Positions 15,369 to 25,335 are shown, counted from the first letter of the stretch. The stretch: 64,000 nt of DNA from an uncultured Prevotella sp. (GCA_900315525.1 OMZO01000019.1:22516-86515); one strand, 5' to 3'. The notes: generated by a model from the letters alone, not told the origin. A program made the numbers and translations.

Positions 15369-17058
15369 TTACATCCTTTCGGGCACTTCGATGCCGAGGA
15401 GGCTCATGCCGTTCTTGATGATCTTGGCCACGTTCTTGGCAATGACGAGGCGCACGGCCTTCTTCTGCTCGTCGGGCTCATTGAGGATAGAGTAGTCGTG
15501 ATAGAATTGGTTGAACACCTTCGTGAGCTCATAGCAGTAGTTGGCGATACCCGAGGGTGAGTAGTCCTTACCTGCCTGCTCCACAGCTGCACCAAACTCA
15601 CTCATCTTCTGAATCAGTTCAATCTCTTTCTCAGAAAGAGGAGCCTCAGAGCCAGCGGTTGTCTCCTTTTGGGAGGCTTTCCTTAGGATGCTCCGTATGC
15701 GCGCATAGGTGTACTGTATGAAAGGTCCTGTATTACCGTTGAAGTCGATACTCTCCTCAGGATTGAAGAGCATGTTCTTACGGGCATCGACCTTCAGGAT
15801 GAAGTACTTCAGGGCACCCATACCCACGATACGGGCCACCTCCTGGCGCTCTGCCTCACTCATATCGTCGAATTTACCCAGCTCCATCGAGGTCTTCAGG
15901 GCATCATCAACCATGAGCTGCATCAGATCGTCGGCATCGACGACGGTAACCGTAGGAGAAGTGCACGAGTTCTTTACCCCACTTGAAACCTAAACGGTCG
16001 AGCAGGATGGAGAGCACCTGAAAATGGTAGTTCTGCTCGTTGCCCACCACGTAGATCATCTTGTCGATGGGATAATCCTGGAAGCGCATCTCGGCAGTAC
16101 CGATATCCTGTGTCATATAGACACTGGTGCCATCACTGCGCAGCAGCAGCTTCTGGTCCAGTCCCTCCTTGGTGAGGTCTGCCCACACGGAGTTGTCCTC
16201 ATGACGCTCGAAGAGTCCTTTGGCGAGACCTTCCTCGACCTTGGCCTTACCCTTCAGGTAGGTCTGGCTCTCGTAGTAGATCTTATCGAAGGCGACACCG
16301 AGTTTCTTGTAGGTCTCATCGAAGCCGGCATACACCCAGTTGTTCATCTTCTCCCACAGGGCGCGCACTTCGGGATCGTTCTGTTCCCACTTCACGAGCA
16401 TCTCGTGGGCTTCCTTGATGAGCGGTGCCTCCTGCTTGGCTTTCTCCTCGTCCATGCCCTGGGCCACGAGTTCCTTCACCTCTTCACGATAGTGCTTGTC
16501 GAAGGCCACATAGTAGTCGCCGATGAGGTGGTCACCTTTCTTACCACTGGACTCTGGTGTCTCACCGTTGCCGTATTTCAGCCATGCCAGCATAGACTTG
16601 CAGATATGGATACCACGGTCGTTCACGATGTTGGTCTTCACCACCTTACGCACATGTCCGAGGTGCAGGGGCTTATTGGTATTGGGCGAAGAATACTCGA
16701 TCATCACGAGGGGTGAATCCTCCGTGGCCTGCTTCATACCGAAATGCTCATCAGCGTCGATGGCCTTCAGCAGTTCCAGCCAGGCACCACCGCCCACGCT
16801 GAGGTTCAGGAAGCCCTTCACCACGTTGAACTTCTCCACGGCAGAGCAGTTTGCCTGCAGATACTCACCTATCTCCTGTGCTGTCTGCTCAGGACTTTTC
16901 TTGGCAGCCTTCACAAAGGGGAACACCACGAGTGTCAGGTTACCCTCAAACTCACTTCTCGTCTTCTGCAGCTGCAGCATCTTCTCTGTGGCGTCCATGC
17001 CATAGAGGGCCTTCACGGCGTCGCCTGCTGCCTTGCTGATCAATGCTTCTATATTCAT
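15369..17058 (-). pseudogene. argS: Arginyl-tRNA synthetase gene, internally deleted and frameshifted
   Basis: The two parts are clearly ArgRS: an N-terminal frame (17058 to about 15948) with YSSPNTNKPLHLGHVR (HIGH motif), and a C-terminal frame (to 15369) with TVVDADDLMQL and the anticodon-binding domain. Two lesions are visible. First, after LGHVR the text goes straight to KVVKTNIV, where about 17 conserved residues are normally present. Second, at about 15945 the segment between HFSYG and TVVDADDLM is missing; normally about 14 residues including KMKSREG (the KMSKS-type loop) stand here, and the loss of about 41 nt also shifts the frame. ArgRS is essential, so either another argS exists elsewhere or the assembly is wrong here. 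A -7 element lies upstream at 17087-17094. Confidence 0.88.
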
Positions 17059-17086
17059 ATTCTTCTGATTATTCTGATTTTGGCTG

Positions 17087-17094
17087 CAAAATTA
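17087..17094 (-). promoter_or_regulatory. -7 element for argS
   Basis: The minus strand reads TAATTTTG. A TTTG at 17117-17120 lies 22 bp upstream, slightly far for a -33 box. Confidence 0.55.
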
Positions 17095-17127
17095 TAAAAA
17101 AAACGCGTAATCCGTGCAAAAAAACGA

Positions 17128-18534
17128 TTATTTCTTCTTCAGCGACGAGAGCCAGAGCCCTGTAAAGGTCAGGAGCCCATTGAGCATCAGCAGTTCGTAG
17201 CCGAAGTGATAGTCCCAGAGGTGTTGTGTGGCGGTGTCGAGGGCATAGCAGAGCAGAGGTGATGCGATGCAGATAAGGGGCACCAGTGCGTCGTGGGGCT
17301 GGCGACGGGTGAAGAGTCCGAAGGTGAAGAGCCCCAGCAGCGGACCGTAAGTATAGCTGGCGATGGTATAGATGGCGTTGATGAGCGACGTGGAGTTCAG
17401 GGCGCGGAAGAGAAGGATGAAGAGCACGAAGAAGAGACACATCGCGATATGCGTCTGCTTACGGAGCCGCTCGTTGCCTGCCTGGCGGCTGATATCCACG
17501 CAGTAGCTCGTGGTGAGTGAGGTCAGTGCGGAGTCGGCACTCGAGAACGAGGCCGCGACGATGCCGATGGTGAAGAGCATCATGAGCAGCTGCGAGTGAC
17601 TGTTGTTCTGGATATAGGCAGGCAGCATGGCATCGCCCTTCAGTCCTGTACCCAGCACCATCGTCAGCAGCACGCCGAGGGCGAGGAAGAGCAGATTGGC
17701 AGGCACGAAGGCCATACCATAGCTGCACATGTCCTTCTGGGCATCGCGCAACGACTTACAGGTGAGGTTCTTCTGCATCATGTCCTGATCCAGTCCTGTC
17801 ATCACGATGGCGATGAAGGCACCACTCAGGAACTGTTTCCAGAAGTGGTGGGGCAACATCCAGTCGTCAAAGACGAAGATACGGCTCATGGGCGAGGCGG
17901 CGATGGCATCGATGGCTTCACCCACGGTGAAGTGCAAGTCACTGATCACCGTGAAGATGATCATGATGAGGGCCGTGAAGAGACAGACGGTCTGGAAGGT
18001 ATCCGTAAACACCAGTGTGCCGATGCCGCCACGACGGGTGTAGAGCCAGATGAGGGCCACCATCAAGAGCACGTTCACGAGGAAGGGGATGCCCACGGGG
18101 TCGAAGACAAACTGCTGGAGGATGATACACACCACGTAGAACCTCACGGCGGCACCTGTCATCTTCGACAAGAGGAAGAAGCAAGCCCCCGTCAGATAGG
18201 AACGTTCCCCGAGCCTTTGCCCGAGGTAGCTGTAGATGGTGGTGAGGTTCAGACGGTAGTAGAGCGGCAGCAGCACGAAGGCGATGGCGAGATAGCCCAC
18301 GATGAATCCGAGGCACATCTGCAGATAGGTCATCTGCGACGTCAGCACCATGCCCGGCACCGAGACGAAGGTGACACCCGATATCGAGGCCCCCACCATA
18401 CCGAAGGCCACCATATACCAGGGGGCGCGCCGATTCGCACGGTAGAACGTGTTATTGTCGGCGCGCCTGCTGGTGAGGTGGCTGATGCCAAAGAGAATGG
18501 CAAAGTAAGCCAGTACGGTGAGGAGTATCATCAT
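17128..18534 (-). CDS. Sodium:solute symporter (SSS family)
   Basis: This 468-residue membrane protein has 12-13 hydrophobic helices and SSS-family landmarks: an N-terminal FYRANRRAPWYMVAFGMVGASISG block, TGAAVRFYVV, and the Na+-site region IGIVAASFSSADSALTSLTTSYCVDI. Family members couple Na+ influx to uptake of sugars, sialic acid or similar solutes. Its position 31 bp downstream of a GH127 beta-L-arabinofuranosidase, on the same strand, suggests that the transported solute is L-arabinose or a short arabinoside; that is inference from context. It ends 69 bp before the argS start, in the same direction. Confidence 0.92.
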   Translation of the reverse strand: MMILLTVLAYFAILFGISHLTSRRADNNTFYRANRRAPWYMVAFGMVGASISGVTFVSVPGMVLTSQMTYLQMCLGFIVGYLAIAFVLLPLYYRLNLTTIYSYLGQRLGERSYLTGACFFLLSKMTGAAVRFYVVCIILQQFVFDPVGIPFLVNVLLMVALIWLYTRRGGIGTLVFTDTFQTVCLFTALIMIIFTVISDLHFTVGEAIDAIAASPMSRIFVFDDWMLPHHFWKQFLSGAFIAIVMTGLDQDMMQKNLTCKSLRDAQKDMCSYGMAFVPANLLFLALGVLLTMVLGTGLKGDAMLPAYIQNNSHSQLLMMLFTIGIVAASFSSADSALTSLTTSYCVDISRQAGNERLRKQTHIAMCLFFVLFILLFRALNSTSLINAIYTIASYTYGPLLGLFTFGLFTRRQPHDALVPLICIASPLLCYALDTATQHLWDYHFGYELLMLNGLLTFTGLWLSSLKKK

Positions 18535-18565
18535 CGGAGTCTGCTGTCAGCGACAGGCCGTGGCG

Positions 18566-20617
18566 TTAGTCCTCGAGTCCACTGAGACTGCGGGCGAGCC
18601 ACACATCCATCTTACCGGCCCCACGATGGTTCCAGGCGTAATAGGGGATGAGCTTCACGGTGACGTCCTTGGCGGTAAGCTTACCCTCGGCGCTGACGCC
18701 TGCCTCCTGTGCCTTGGCGGTGATAGCCGTCACGTTGAAGGTCTTGCCGTCGCCCTCGGTGTTCTGGATACCGTAGGCAGGCACCACGTCAAACTGAGGC
18801 TGGCGTGCGAGCAGCAGATGGTGGGGATTCACGCCCTCGTTGTCTGCCCACTCCGCACAATACACGAGTGGTCCGCGCTCCACGGCCACGCGCCCTCTGT
18901 CGTCGCTCACCTTACGGTTGGCAATCACGGTGCGCACAGGCATGTCGAAGTGGATACGGACGACGTCACCCTTCTTCCACGCGCGGTTGATGACGAGGTA
19001 GCCGTTCTGCAGCTCTCCGTCCACCTTCTTGCCATTCACGCTCACCTCGTAGCCTGAGAGGATATCGTCGCTGAAGGAGTAGAGGTCTGAGGGCACCACC
19101 TGGTTTCTCACCCACCCCGGGATGCGTATCATCATGTTGAAGGCCTTCGCCTTGTTCTGGATCACCTTGATGGCGATGTCACCGTCCCAAGGATACTGGG
19201 TGGTCTCTTCGAGTGTCACGTTCTTGCCGTTCACGGCGATGGTGGCGATGTTGGCGGCATAGAGGTTCACGTAGAGGTTGTTACCATGGACACCGTACAT
19301 ATATCCCGGCATCGAGGGGATGAAGCGGCTGAGGTTCGATGGACAGCAGGCGCAGCCAAACCAGGGCTGGCGCGTCTTGGTGTTGTCGGCATTGAAGCAA
19401 TAGTGCCCGTCGCTCGACAGTGGGTTCGGATAGAAGAACTTACCACCATCGACGCTCATGCCACTGATCACGCCGTTATAGAGTGTGCGCTCCAGACAGT
19501 CGATATACTTCGCGTCGCCGTGGAGCAGGAACATACGTTCGAAGAGATACACCATCGAGATGGCGGCACAGGTCTCGTTGTAGGCGGTGAGGTTCGGCAG
19601 CTCGTAGTCGGCACCGAAGGCCTCTCCCGCATGGCGCGCTCCGACACCACCCGTCAGGTAGTACTTCCTGCCGACGATGTTCTCGTAGATGGCGTCAATG
19701 GCCTTGATATAGCTCGAGTCACCCAGCAGTGCGGCGACATCCGCCATACCAGCATACATATAACCGGCACGCACGGCGTGACCCCAGGCTTCCTTCTGCT
19801 CCACCACGGGTTTGTCACTCTGTGAGTAGAGATCCCTGCGCCCCGTCTTGCCACGGTAGTCCAGCAGATACTTCGCCTCGTCGAGGTATTTCTTCTCTCC
19901 CGTGAGCACATACAGACGGGCGAGTGCCATCTCCGCAATCTGGTGTCCCGGCACGATGCAGGCCTGCCCCGCATTGGGACCCACCTCCTTCACCACGCAG
20001 TCTGCGTAGCGCTTGGCGATATCCAGGAACTTCGTCGAACCCGTAGCCTGATAGTGGGCACAGGCGGCGTCCACCATGTGTCCGAGGTTGTAGAGCTCAT
20101 GACTCAGGAAGTCCTCCTTCTCCCAGCGCTTCTCGCCACTCCATCCGTGGGGATGCTTGGGGTTGATGGTGCGCGCGGTGTAGAGATAGCCGTCAGGCTC
20201 CTGGGCAGCCCCCACCACGTCGAGCACGGAGTCGATATAGGCCTTGAGCTTCTGGTCAGGATAGGTCTGCAGCACGTAGCTGGCACCCTCGATGGTCTTA
20301 TACACGTCGGTATCGTCGAATGAGAATCCCATGAACTTCGCCACGTTCCACTCCGGCGTCTCCAGTCCGGCGTGCCCCGGATGCTGCAGGGTGTAGGCCG
20401 CCATCTCGAAGTTCTTGTAGCGGTGCTCGCTCTCGCACTTCGAGAATGCCAGGGGTATGGTCACCTCTCGGGCTGCCTGGATACGGTCGCCCCAGAAGGT
20501 GTTGGGCGTGATCTTCACTGAGGTGAAAGGAACTTGGGTATAAGGATAGCCACTCTGGGCAGCAACCGTACCTGCAAACAATGCAAATAAACAGAAAAGA
20601 ACAGTTATTCGTTTCAT
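18566..20617 (-). CDS. GH127 beta-L-arabinofuranosidase
   Basis: The 683-residue product has a signal peptide (MKRITVLFCLFALFAGTVAAQ) and an (alpha/alpha) barrel of the GH127 family (formerly DUF1680). The characteristic zinc/cysteine site is present: ETC (Glu348, Cys350) and GCACCPSN (Cys424, Cys425), matching the Glu/Cys/Cys/Cys cluster of the founding enzyme HypBA1, in which one Cys is the nucleophile. The enzyme removes beta-L-arabinofuranosyl units, as in hydroxyproline-linked arabinans or rhamnogalacturonan side chains, in the periplasm. A strong promoter lies upstream (20646-20676), divergent from the GH51 gene. The symporter gene follows 31 bp downstream, so the two form an operon. 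Confidence 0.94.
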   Translation of the reverse strand: MKRITVLFCLFALFAGTVAAQSGYPYTQVPFTSVKITPNTFWGDRIQAAREVTIPLAFSKCESEHRYKNFEMAAYTLQHPGHAGLETPEWNVAKFMGFSFDDTDVYKTIEGASYVLQTYPDQKLKAYIDSVLDVVGAAQEPDGYLYTARTINPKHPHGWSGEKRWEKEDFLSHELYNLGHMVDAACAHYQATGSTKFLDIAKRYADCVVKEVGPNAGQACIVPGHQIAEMALARLYVLTGEKKYLDEAKYLLDYRGKTGRRDLYSQSDKPVVEQKEAWGHAVRAGYMYAGMADVAALLGDSSYIKAIDAIYENIVGRKYYLTGGVGARHAGEAFGADYELPNLTAYNETCAAISMVYLFERMFLLHGDAKYIDCLERTLYNGVISGMSVDGGKFFYPNPLSSDGHYCFNADNTKTRQPWFGCACCPSNLSRFIPSMPGYMYGVHGNNLYVNLYAANIATIAVNGKNVTLEETTQYPWDGDIAIKVIQNKAKAFNMMIRIPGWVRNQVVPSDLYSFSDDILSGYEVSVNGKKVDGELQNGYLVINRAWKKGDVVRIHFDMPVRTVIANRKVSDDRGRVAVERGPLVYCAEWADNEGVNPHHLLLARQPQFDVVPAYGIQNTEGDGKTFNVTAITAKAQEAGVSAEGKLTAKDVTVKLIPYYAWNHRGAGKMDVWLARSLSGLED

Positions 20618-20645
20618 AATAAGTAGTAATTTGATTATTTGGTGG

Positions 20646-20676
20646 CAAATTTACACTTTTTATTTGAAATAACAAA
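20646..20676 (-). promoter_or_regulatory. Promoter for the GH127-symporter operon
   Basis: The minus strand has TTTG (20673-20676), a 19-bp spacer and TAAATTTG (20646-20653), ending about 29 bp before the ATG. Confidence 0.78.
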
Positions 20677-20697
20677 GTATTTTCCAGAATTTATTCG

Positions 20698-20705
20698 TAT
20701 CTTTG
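20698..20705 (+). promoter_or_regulatory. -7 element for GH51 gene 1
   Basis: TATCTTTG lies 42 bp before the ATG. There is no TTTG at the -33 distance; the site there overlaps the -33 box of the divergent promoter, so the two genes may share regulation. Confidence 0.62.
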
Positions 20706-20747
20706 CGCCAGATATTAATTATTCATTCTTTAAACACCTCTAACTAT

Positions 20748-22760
20748 ATGAACAGACGAACAGCATTTACGGCCCTCTTCCTGGCAGCATCGCTGGGTCT
20801 CAACGCCCAGAAGCCCATGAAGGCCCCCGCAGGCGGCAAGGCCATCAGTGACGAACTCATCGGTATTTTCTTCGAAGACATCAGCAGCGCCGCCGATGGT
20901 GGTCTCTATGCCGAGCTCGTACAGAACGGCTCCTTCGAGTTTAGTCCCGTCGAGCGCGACGGCTGGGGCGCAGGCACCGCGTGGCGCATGATCCGCCCAG
21001 GCCACTCCACAGGATGGCTCGAGACCCGCATGGATCAGGGCATCCATCCCAACAACCCCACCTACATGCGCCTCCACATCGAGCGCACCCGTGAGTTCTA
21101 CGACTATAAGGGCTGGCGAGGCTTCGGCCTTCAGAACGACGGCTTCGAGGGCATCTCCGTGAAAGCCGATGCGAAGTACGACTTCTCCGCCTTCCTCCGC
21201 AATGTCGATGGCAGTGAGAAGCAGGTACGCGTGGCCCTCGTCGAGCCTCAGGGCTGGGGCAAGGATCCCAAGCTGCTCGCCGACGCCATCCTCACCCTCA
21301 AGGGCGAGGGCTGGCAGAAATACGAGACCGTGCTCACCCCCGACTCCACCTGTCAGAAGGCCGCCCTCCAGGTGCTCGTGCTCAATCCGGGTACCGTCGA
21401 TGTCGATATGCTCTCCCTCATGCCCGAGGACACCTATAAAGGTCACGGTCTGCGCAAGGATCTCGCCCAGGCCCTCGCCGACCTGCAGCCCAAGTTCCTG
21501 CGCTTCCCCGGCGGCTGTGTCGTCCACGGTGGCGGCGACGGTTTCTGGAACACCTACCGCTGGAAGACCACCATCGGTCCCAAGGAGCAGCGCAAGCAAC
21601 TCAAGAACACCTGGGGCTACCACCAGTCGATGGGTCTCGGCTACTATGAGTACTTCCAGTTCTGCGAAGACCTCGGCATGGAGCCGCTGCCCATCCTGCC
21701 CGCCGGTGTGAGCTGCCAGGGTGCCAACGGTGGTTGGGGCATGTGGCCCACACAGGCACAAGACGCCTGCCCGATGTCCGAGATGGACGAGTGGGTCTCC
21801 GAGGCCCTCGACCTCATCGAGTGGGCCAATGGCGATCCCGCCACCTCCAAGTGGGCCAAGCTCCGCGCCGAGCAAGGCCACCCCAAGCCCTTCGGTCTGA
21901 AGTACCTCGGCATCGGCAACGAGGAGAAGATCTCCCCCGAATTCGCTGAGCGCTTTAAATATATATATGAACGCGTGCGCGAGGCCTATCCCGACATTGT
22001 CATCGTCGGCACCGCAGGTCCTGGCTCCCACCCCGACAACCCCGATTTCCAGGCAGGCTGGAAGCTCGCTGAGGAGACCGCCATGCCCATCATCGACGAG
22101 CACTACTACGAGCAGCGCGACTACTTCCTGAAGAGCCGCCAGTACGACAGCTATCCCCGTGACCGCCAGACGAAGGTCTATCTCGGTGAGTATGCCGCCA
22201 AGGACAAGAAGCTCATCGATGCCCTCGCCGAAGGTCTCTACCTCCTCCATGTCGAGCGCAACGGTGATGTCGTCACCATGACGAGCTACGCCCCCCTCTT
22301 CGCCCGTAAGAACGCCACGAACTGGAATCCCGACATGATCTACTTCGACAACGAGCGCGCCTACCTCACCTGCAGCTACTATGTGCAGCAGCTCTTCGGC
22401 CAGAGCGCAGGCCAGTACTACTACGGCGACTGCGTCAGCTTCGAGGGCGATGCCCCCGGTGTGTGCCAGCCTCAGGAGGATGTCCACTACGGACAGTCCG
22501 TCGTGCTCAATGCCAAGACACGCCGTCTCTATGTGAAGCTCTGCAACGCCTCTGCCGACGCCAAGAAGGCCCACATCGACCTCAGCCGTTTCTCTCTGAA
22601 GAAACAAGCCACGAAGACCGTCATCGCCGGCAATGCCGAGGATGAGAACAACTACGAGTCGCAGCCCATCGCCCCCGTGAAGTCACAGTTCAAGGCTCAG
22701 AAGAAGTTCAGCCTCGACCTCGCACCTTACTCGATGGTGATGCTCGAATACGCCCTCTGA
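20748..22760 (+). CDS. GH51 alpha-L-arabinofuranosidase 1
   Basis: This 670-residue exported enzyme (signal peptide MNRRTAFTALFLAASLGLNAQ) has the GH51 layout: an N-terminal carbohydrate-binding-like beta sandwich, a (beta/alpha)8 barrel and a C-terminal beta domain. The acid/base Glu is in YLGIGNEE (Glu392) and the nucleophile Glu in VYLGEYAAK (Glu481). It cleaves terminal alpha-L-arabinofuranose from arabinan or arabinoxylan. The ATG at 20748 is chosen because it opens the signal peptide; an in-frame start 45 bp upstream overlaps the -7 element. It is divergent from GH127 and convergent with a paralogous GH51. Codons are strongly GC-rich. Confidence 0.95.
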   Translation: MNRRTAFTALFLAASLGLNAQKPMKAPAGGKAISDELIGIFFEDISSAADGGLYAELVQNGSFEFSPVERDGWGAGTAWRMIRPGHSTGWLETRMDQGIHPNNPTYMRLHIERTREFYDYKGWRGFGLQNDGFEGISVKADAKYDFSAFLRNVDGSEKQVRVALVEPQGWGKDPKLLADAILTLKGEGWQKYETVLTPDSTCQKAALQVLVLNPGTVDVDMLSLMPEDTYKGHGLRKDLAQALADLQPKFLRFPGGCVVHGGGDGFWNTYRWKTTIGPKEQRKQLKNTWGYHQSMGLGYYEYFQFCEDLGMEPLPILPAGVSCQGANGGWGMWPTQAQDACPMSEMDEWVSEALDLIEWANGDPATSKWAKLRAEQGHPKPFGLKYLGIGNEEKISPEFAERFKYIYERVREAYPDIVIVGTAGPGSHPDNPDFQAGWKLAEETAMPIIDEHYYEQRDYFLKSRQYDSYPRDRQTKVYLGEYAAKDKKLIDALAEGLYLLHVERNGDVVTMTSYAPLFARKNATNWNPDMIYFDNERAYLTCSYYVQQLFGQSAGQYYYGDCVSFEGDAPGVCQPQEDVHYGQSVVLNAKTRRLYVKLCNASADAKKAHIDLSRFSLKKQATKTVIAGNAEDENNYESQPIAPVKSQFKAQKKFSLDLAPYSMVMLEYAL

Positions 22761-22768
22761 TATCGAAT

Positions 22769-22806
22769 AAGCCCCCTGCCAATTGGCAAGGGGCTTCTTC
22801 TTTTCC
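22769..22806 (+). terminator. Terminator between convergent GH51 genes
   Basis: AAGCCCCCTGCC and GGCAAGGGGCTT form a 12-bp stem with a 4-base loop, followed by a T/C-rich run. It lies between two convergent genes. Confidence 0.82.
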
Positions 22807-22809
22807 TTT

Positions 22810-25335
22810 TTACAGACTCACGACGCGGATCGCATACGGCGGCAGCACCACGGTGCCACCCTCGATGGTCAGCGGCCCCATCGTCACCTTCACCGCCTGC
22901 TGTTCCGGTTCCCCCTCGAAGCCCTCAGCCGTCGTGCCCTCGGGGATGGTGATGCCCTCCAGCGTCAGCCTCAGCGCCACGGGCAGCGCGTTCACCAGCT
23001 TCAGGTAGCGGCGCCCCGTCTTCGAGTCCTTCACGAGACTCGCCCCGAGACGGTGAGCCACCTTCGCGTCACTCTTCAGCGTCGTCTTCACGTAGCGGTC
23101 ACCGCCATACACCGAGAAGAGCCTTTGCGTCTCGTATGCCGGTGTCGGCCTCACCTCCGTGTTCGAGAAGTAGATCATGTCCGGGTCCCAGTTGTGGTGT
23201 CCGTCCTTCGCCAGCAGCGGTGCGTAGCTCGTCATCGCCACCACGTCGCCGTTGCGCTCGATGTCCGTCAGGTAGAGTGCCTCTGCGAGTGCCGTCTCCA
23301 CGTTCGGGCGTCGTGCCTTCGTCGAGGCCGCATACTCCCCGAGATACACCTTCGGCAGCTGCCTGTCGTAGCCGTCGTAGTAGTCCCGATGGTGCATGAA
23401 CCAGCCCGTCGATTCGTAGTAGTGCTCGTCCACCATATCCTGCAGCTGCGGGTGCTTGCGGGTAAAGTCCCAGCCCTCGATATAGTCTGCGCTCGGCGTG
23501 TGGAAAGGCCCCACCGTGCCACAGATCCTGATCTCCGGATACCGCTCGCGGATGGCCTTGCAGATCATCTCGTAGCGCTCCTCGAAGACCGTCGAGATGA
23601 TATCCTCGTTGCCGATGCCGATATACTTCAGGCCGAAAGGCTTGGGATGTCCTGCCTCAGCCCTCATCCTCGCCCATTTCGAGGTGGCCGGGTCACCGTT
23701 GGCCCACTCGATCATCGCCAGCAGCTCCTCGATATACTGCGGCATCTCCGCCATGGGGATGCCCCCCTGCTGTCCACCGACGCCGTGGCGGTCGTTGGCA
23801 CTGTTCTGGCAGGGCACGCCCGCCGCCAGCACGGGCAGCGGCTCCGCCCCGATATCCTCACAGAACTGGAAATACTCATAGAATCCCAGTCCGCGAGTCT
23901 GGTGATAGTTCCAGATGTTGAAGTCCGGCTGTCGCTGTTCCAGCGGCCCTATGGTGTGGTGCCAGTGGTAGATGTTCGCCAGTCCCTGTCCGTGACTCAT
24001 GCAGCCCCCCGGGAACCTCACGAACTTCGGCTTCAGTGCCGCGATGGTCTCCGCCAGATCCTTGCGCAGTCCGTTCTTGCGGCCCATGAAAGTCTCCTGC
24101 GGGAAGAGACTCACCATGTCGATGCCCGCCCGCTGCGCCTTCAGGCCTATCAGTGCCAGGCGCGCACGGTCACACGAGCGCTTCGCCGTGAGCGTCGCCT
24201 CGTACTTCTGCCAGCCCTCGCCCTGCGTCTTCACCTTTGCCTGGGCAATCACCGTGCCCAGCGAGTCGGTGAGCTGCACGATGAAGTCCTTCTTCAGCGG
24301 GCGCCCGTCTTCCCGTGTCCGCACGTTCTGCACGAACATCGAGAAGTCATACTTCGCCCCCTCGGCGACGGCGATGCCGTCCCAGCCCTCGTTGTAGAGC
24401 GTGTCCTCGCCGATGACGGCGTAGTGCGGATTCTGCGGGCTCAGCGGATCCACCTGCACGATGTTGATAGGCTCCGAGGCGTGCCAGGCCGTCGTGGCGC
24501 CCCACCCCCGGTGATCCCTCGATGTGTATTCGAAGTCACGGTTCTGGATCAGTTCCGCGTAGAGACCTCCGTCCGCTGCATAGCTGATATCCTCGAAGAA
24601 GACGCCGATGAGGTCCCCACTGATCGCCTTCTCCTCCGTGGTGACGCTCAGCGAGGCCGTCACCGTCTGTCGCGGCATGTCCGGGTTCTGCGCGTCGTCG
24701 TGCATGCGCTCGCTGCTCCGCTGGGCGTCCGCCCGCAGCGCCTCGAAGTGCGCCTTCACCCGCTGCAGCTCCTGCGGAGAGAGCTCAAAGAGACAGCCCT
24801 CCCGCAGCACGCCACCCACGGTCGCCGTGTCGCGCGTCCACGCCGCATCGTCTATCAGGCTCCGCTCGTCCTTGGCGAAGTGCCTGAAGTCTGCCGAAGC
24901 CTCCACCCATCGTTTCTCGCCCCCCTTCGTCAGGAAGTAGATGTCGAAGGCGCCGCTGGCGTTGGCAAACACCACCGGTTTGAGGCACTCCCGCGTCGTC
25001 ATCCTCGGGTAGTCCTGCGGGCGCCATGTCACGAGGTCCCGCGAGTAAGCCGTCGCCAGCATCGGCGTGCGGTCGTTCACCTGGAACACCAGTCGCCACG
25101 TCCCGTCGTTGGCCCTTGCCAGCGAGGGGTGGTACATGCGTTTCTCCGCGCCCCACTGTCCGTAGTCACTGCTGCAGAGCTGCCCCAGGTCCTGCCATCC
25201 CTCAGCCGTCTGCTGGGCGATGTGCAGCCCCTCGCGCTCCCCTGGGCAGTAGATCAACACCTGCGGCATCGCCGCCTGCTGGGCGGTAGCCGTCAAGGCC
25301 GTCGCCGCCATCCATGTCAGCATCCATTTTCTCAT
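22810..25335 (-). CDS. GH51 alpha-L-arabinofuranosidase 2 with N-terminal propeller-like module
   Basis: The C-terminal part (from about residue 240) is a GH51 enzyme related to its neighbour: FFEDISYAADGGLYAELIQN, IGIGNED with acid/base Glu577, and VYLGEYAAS with nucleophile Glu667. Ahead of it lie about 200 residues with repeats such as YSRDLVTW and ASADFRHF, typical of GH43-like beta-propeller blades, but too few for a full five-bladed propeller. This module may bind arabinan or be a degenerate second enzyme. A signal peptide (MRKWMLTWMAATALTATAQQ) starts at the ATG at 25335; an ATG at 25341 is an alternative. A -7 element lies at 25366-25373. The enzyme is 841 residues long. Confidence 0.92.
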   Translation of the reverse strand: MRKWMLTWMAATALTATAQQAAMPQVLIYCPGEREGLHIAQQTAEGWQDLGQLCSSDYGQWGAEKRMYHPSLARANDGTWRLVFQVNDRTPMLATAYSRDLVTWRPQDYPRMTTRECLKPVVFANASGAFDIYFLTKGGEKRWVEASADFRHFAKDERSLIDDAAWTRDTATVGGVLREGCLFELSPQELQRVKAHFEALRADAQRSSERMHDDAQNPDMPRQTVTASLSVTTEEKAISGDLIGVFFEDISYAADGGLYAELIQNRDFEYTSRDHRGWGATTAWHASEPINIVQVDPLSPQNPHYAVIGEDTLYNEGWDGIAVAEGAKYDFSMFVQNVRTREDGRPLKKDFIVQLTDSLGTVIAQAKVKTQGEGWQKYEATLTAKRSCDRARLALIGLKAQRAGIDMVSLFPQETFMGRKNGLRKDLAETIAALKPKFVRFPGGCMSHGQGLANIYHWHHTIGPLEQRQPDFNIWNYHQTRGLGFYEYFQFCEDIGAEPLPVLAAGVPCQNSANDRHGVGGQQGGIPMAEMPQYIEELLAMIEWANGDPATSKWARMRAEAGHPKPFGLKYIGIGNEDIISTVFEERYEMICKAIRERYPEIRICGTVGPFHTPSADYIEGWDFTRKHPQLQDMVDEHYYESTGWFMHHRDYYDGYDRQLPKVYLGEYAASTKARRPNVETALAEALYLTDIERNGDVVAMTSYAPLLAKDGHHNWDPDMIYFSNTEVRPTPAYETQRLFSVYGGDRYVKTTLKSDAKVAHRLGASLVKDSKTGRRYLKLVNALPVALRLTLEGITIPEGTTAEGFEGEPEQQAVKVTMGPLTIEGGTVVLPPYAIRVVSL

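Noticed and set aside
20730-22607. A 625-codon open frame on the minus strand opposite GH51 gene 1
   Set aside because: It is the mirror of a GC-rich coding frame, with low-complexity G/E/L/V composition and no domain; the plus-strand GH51 is certain.
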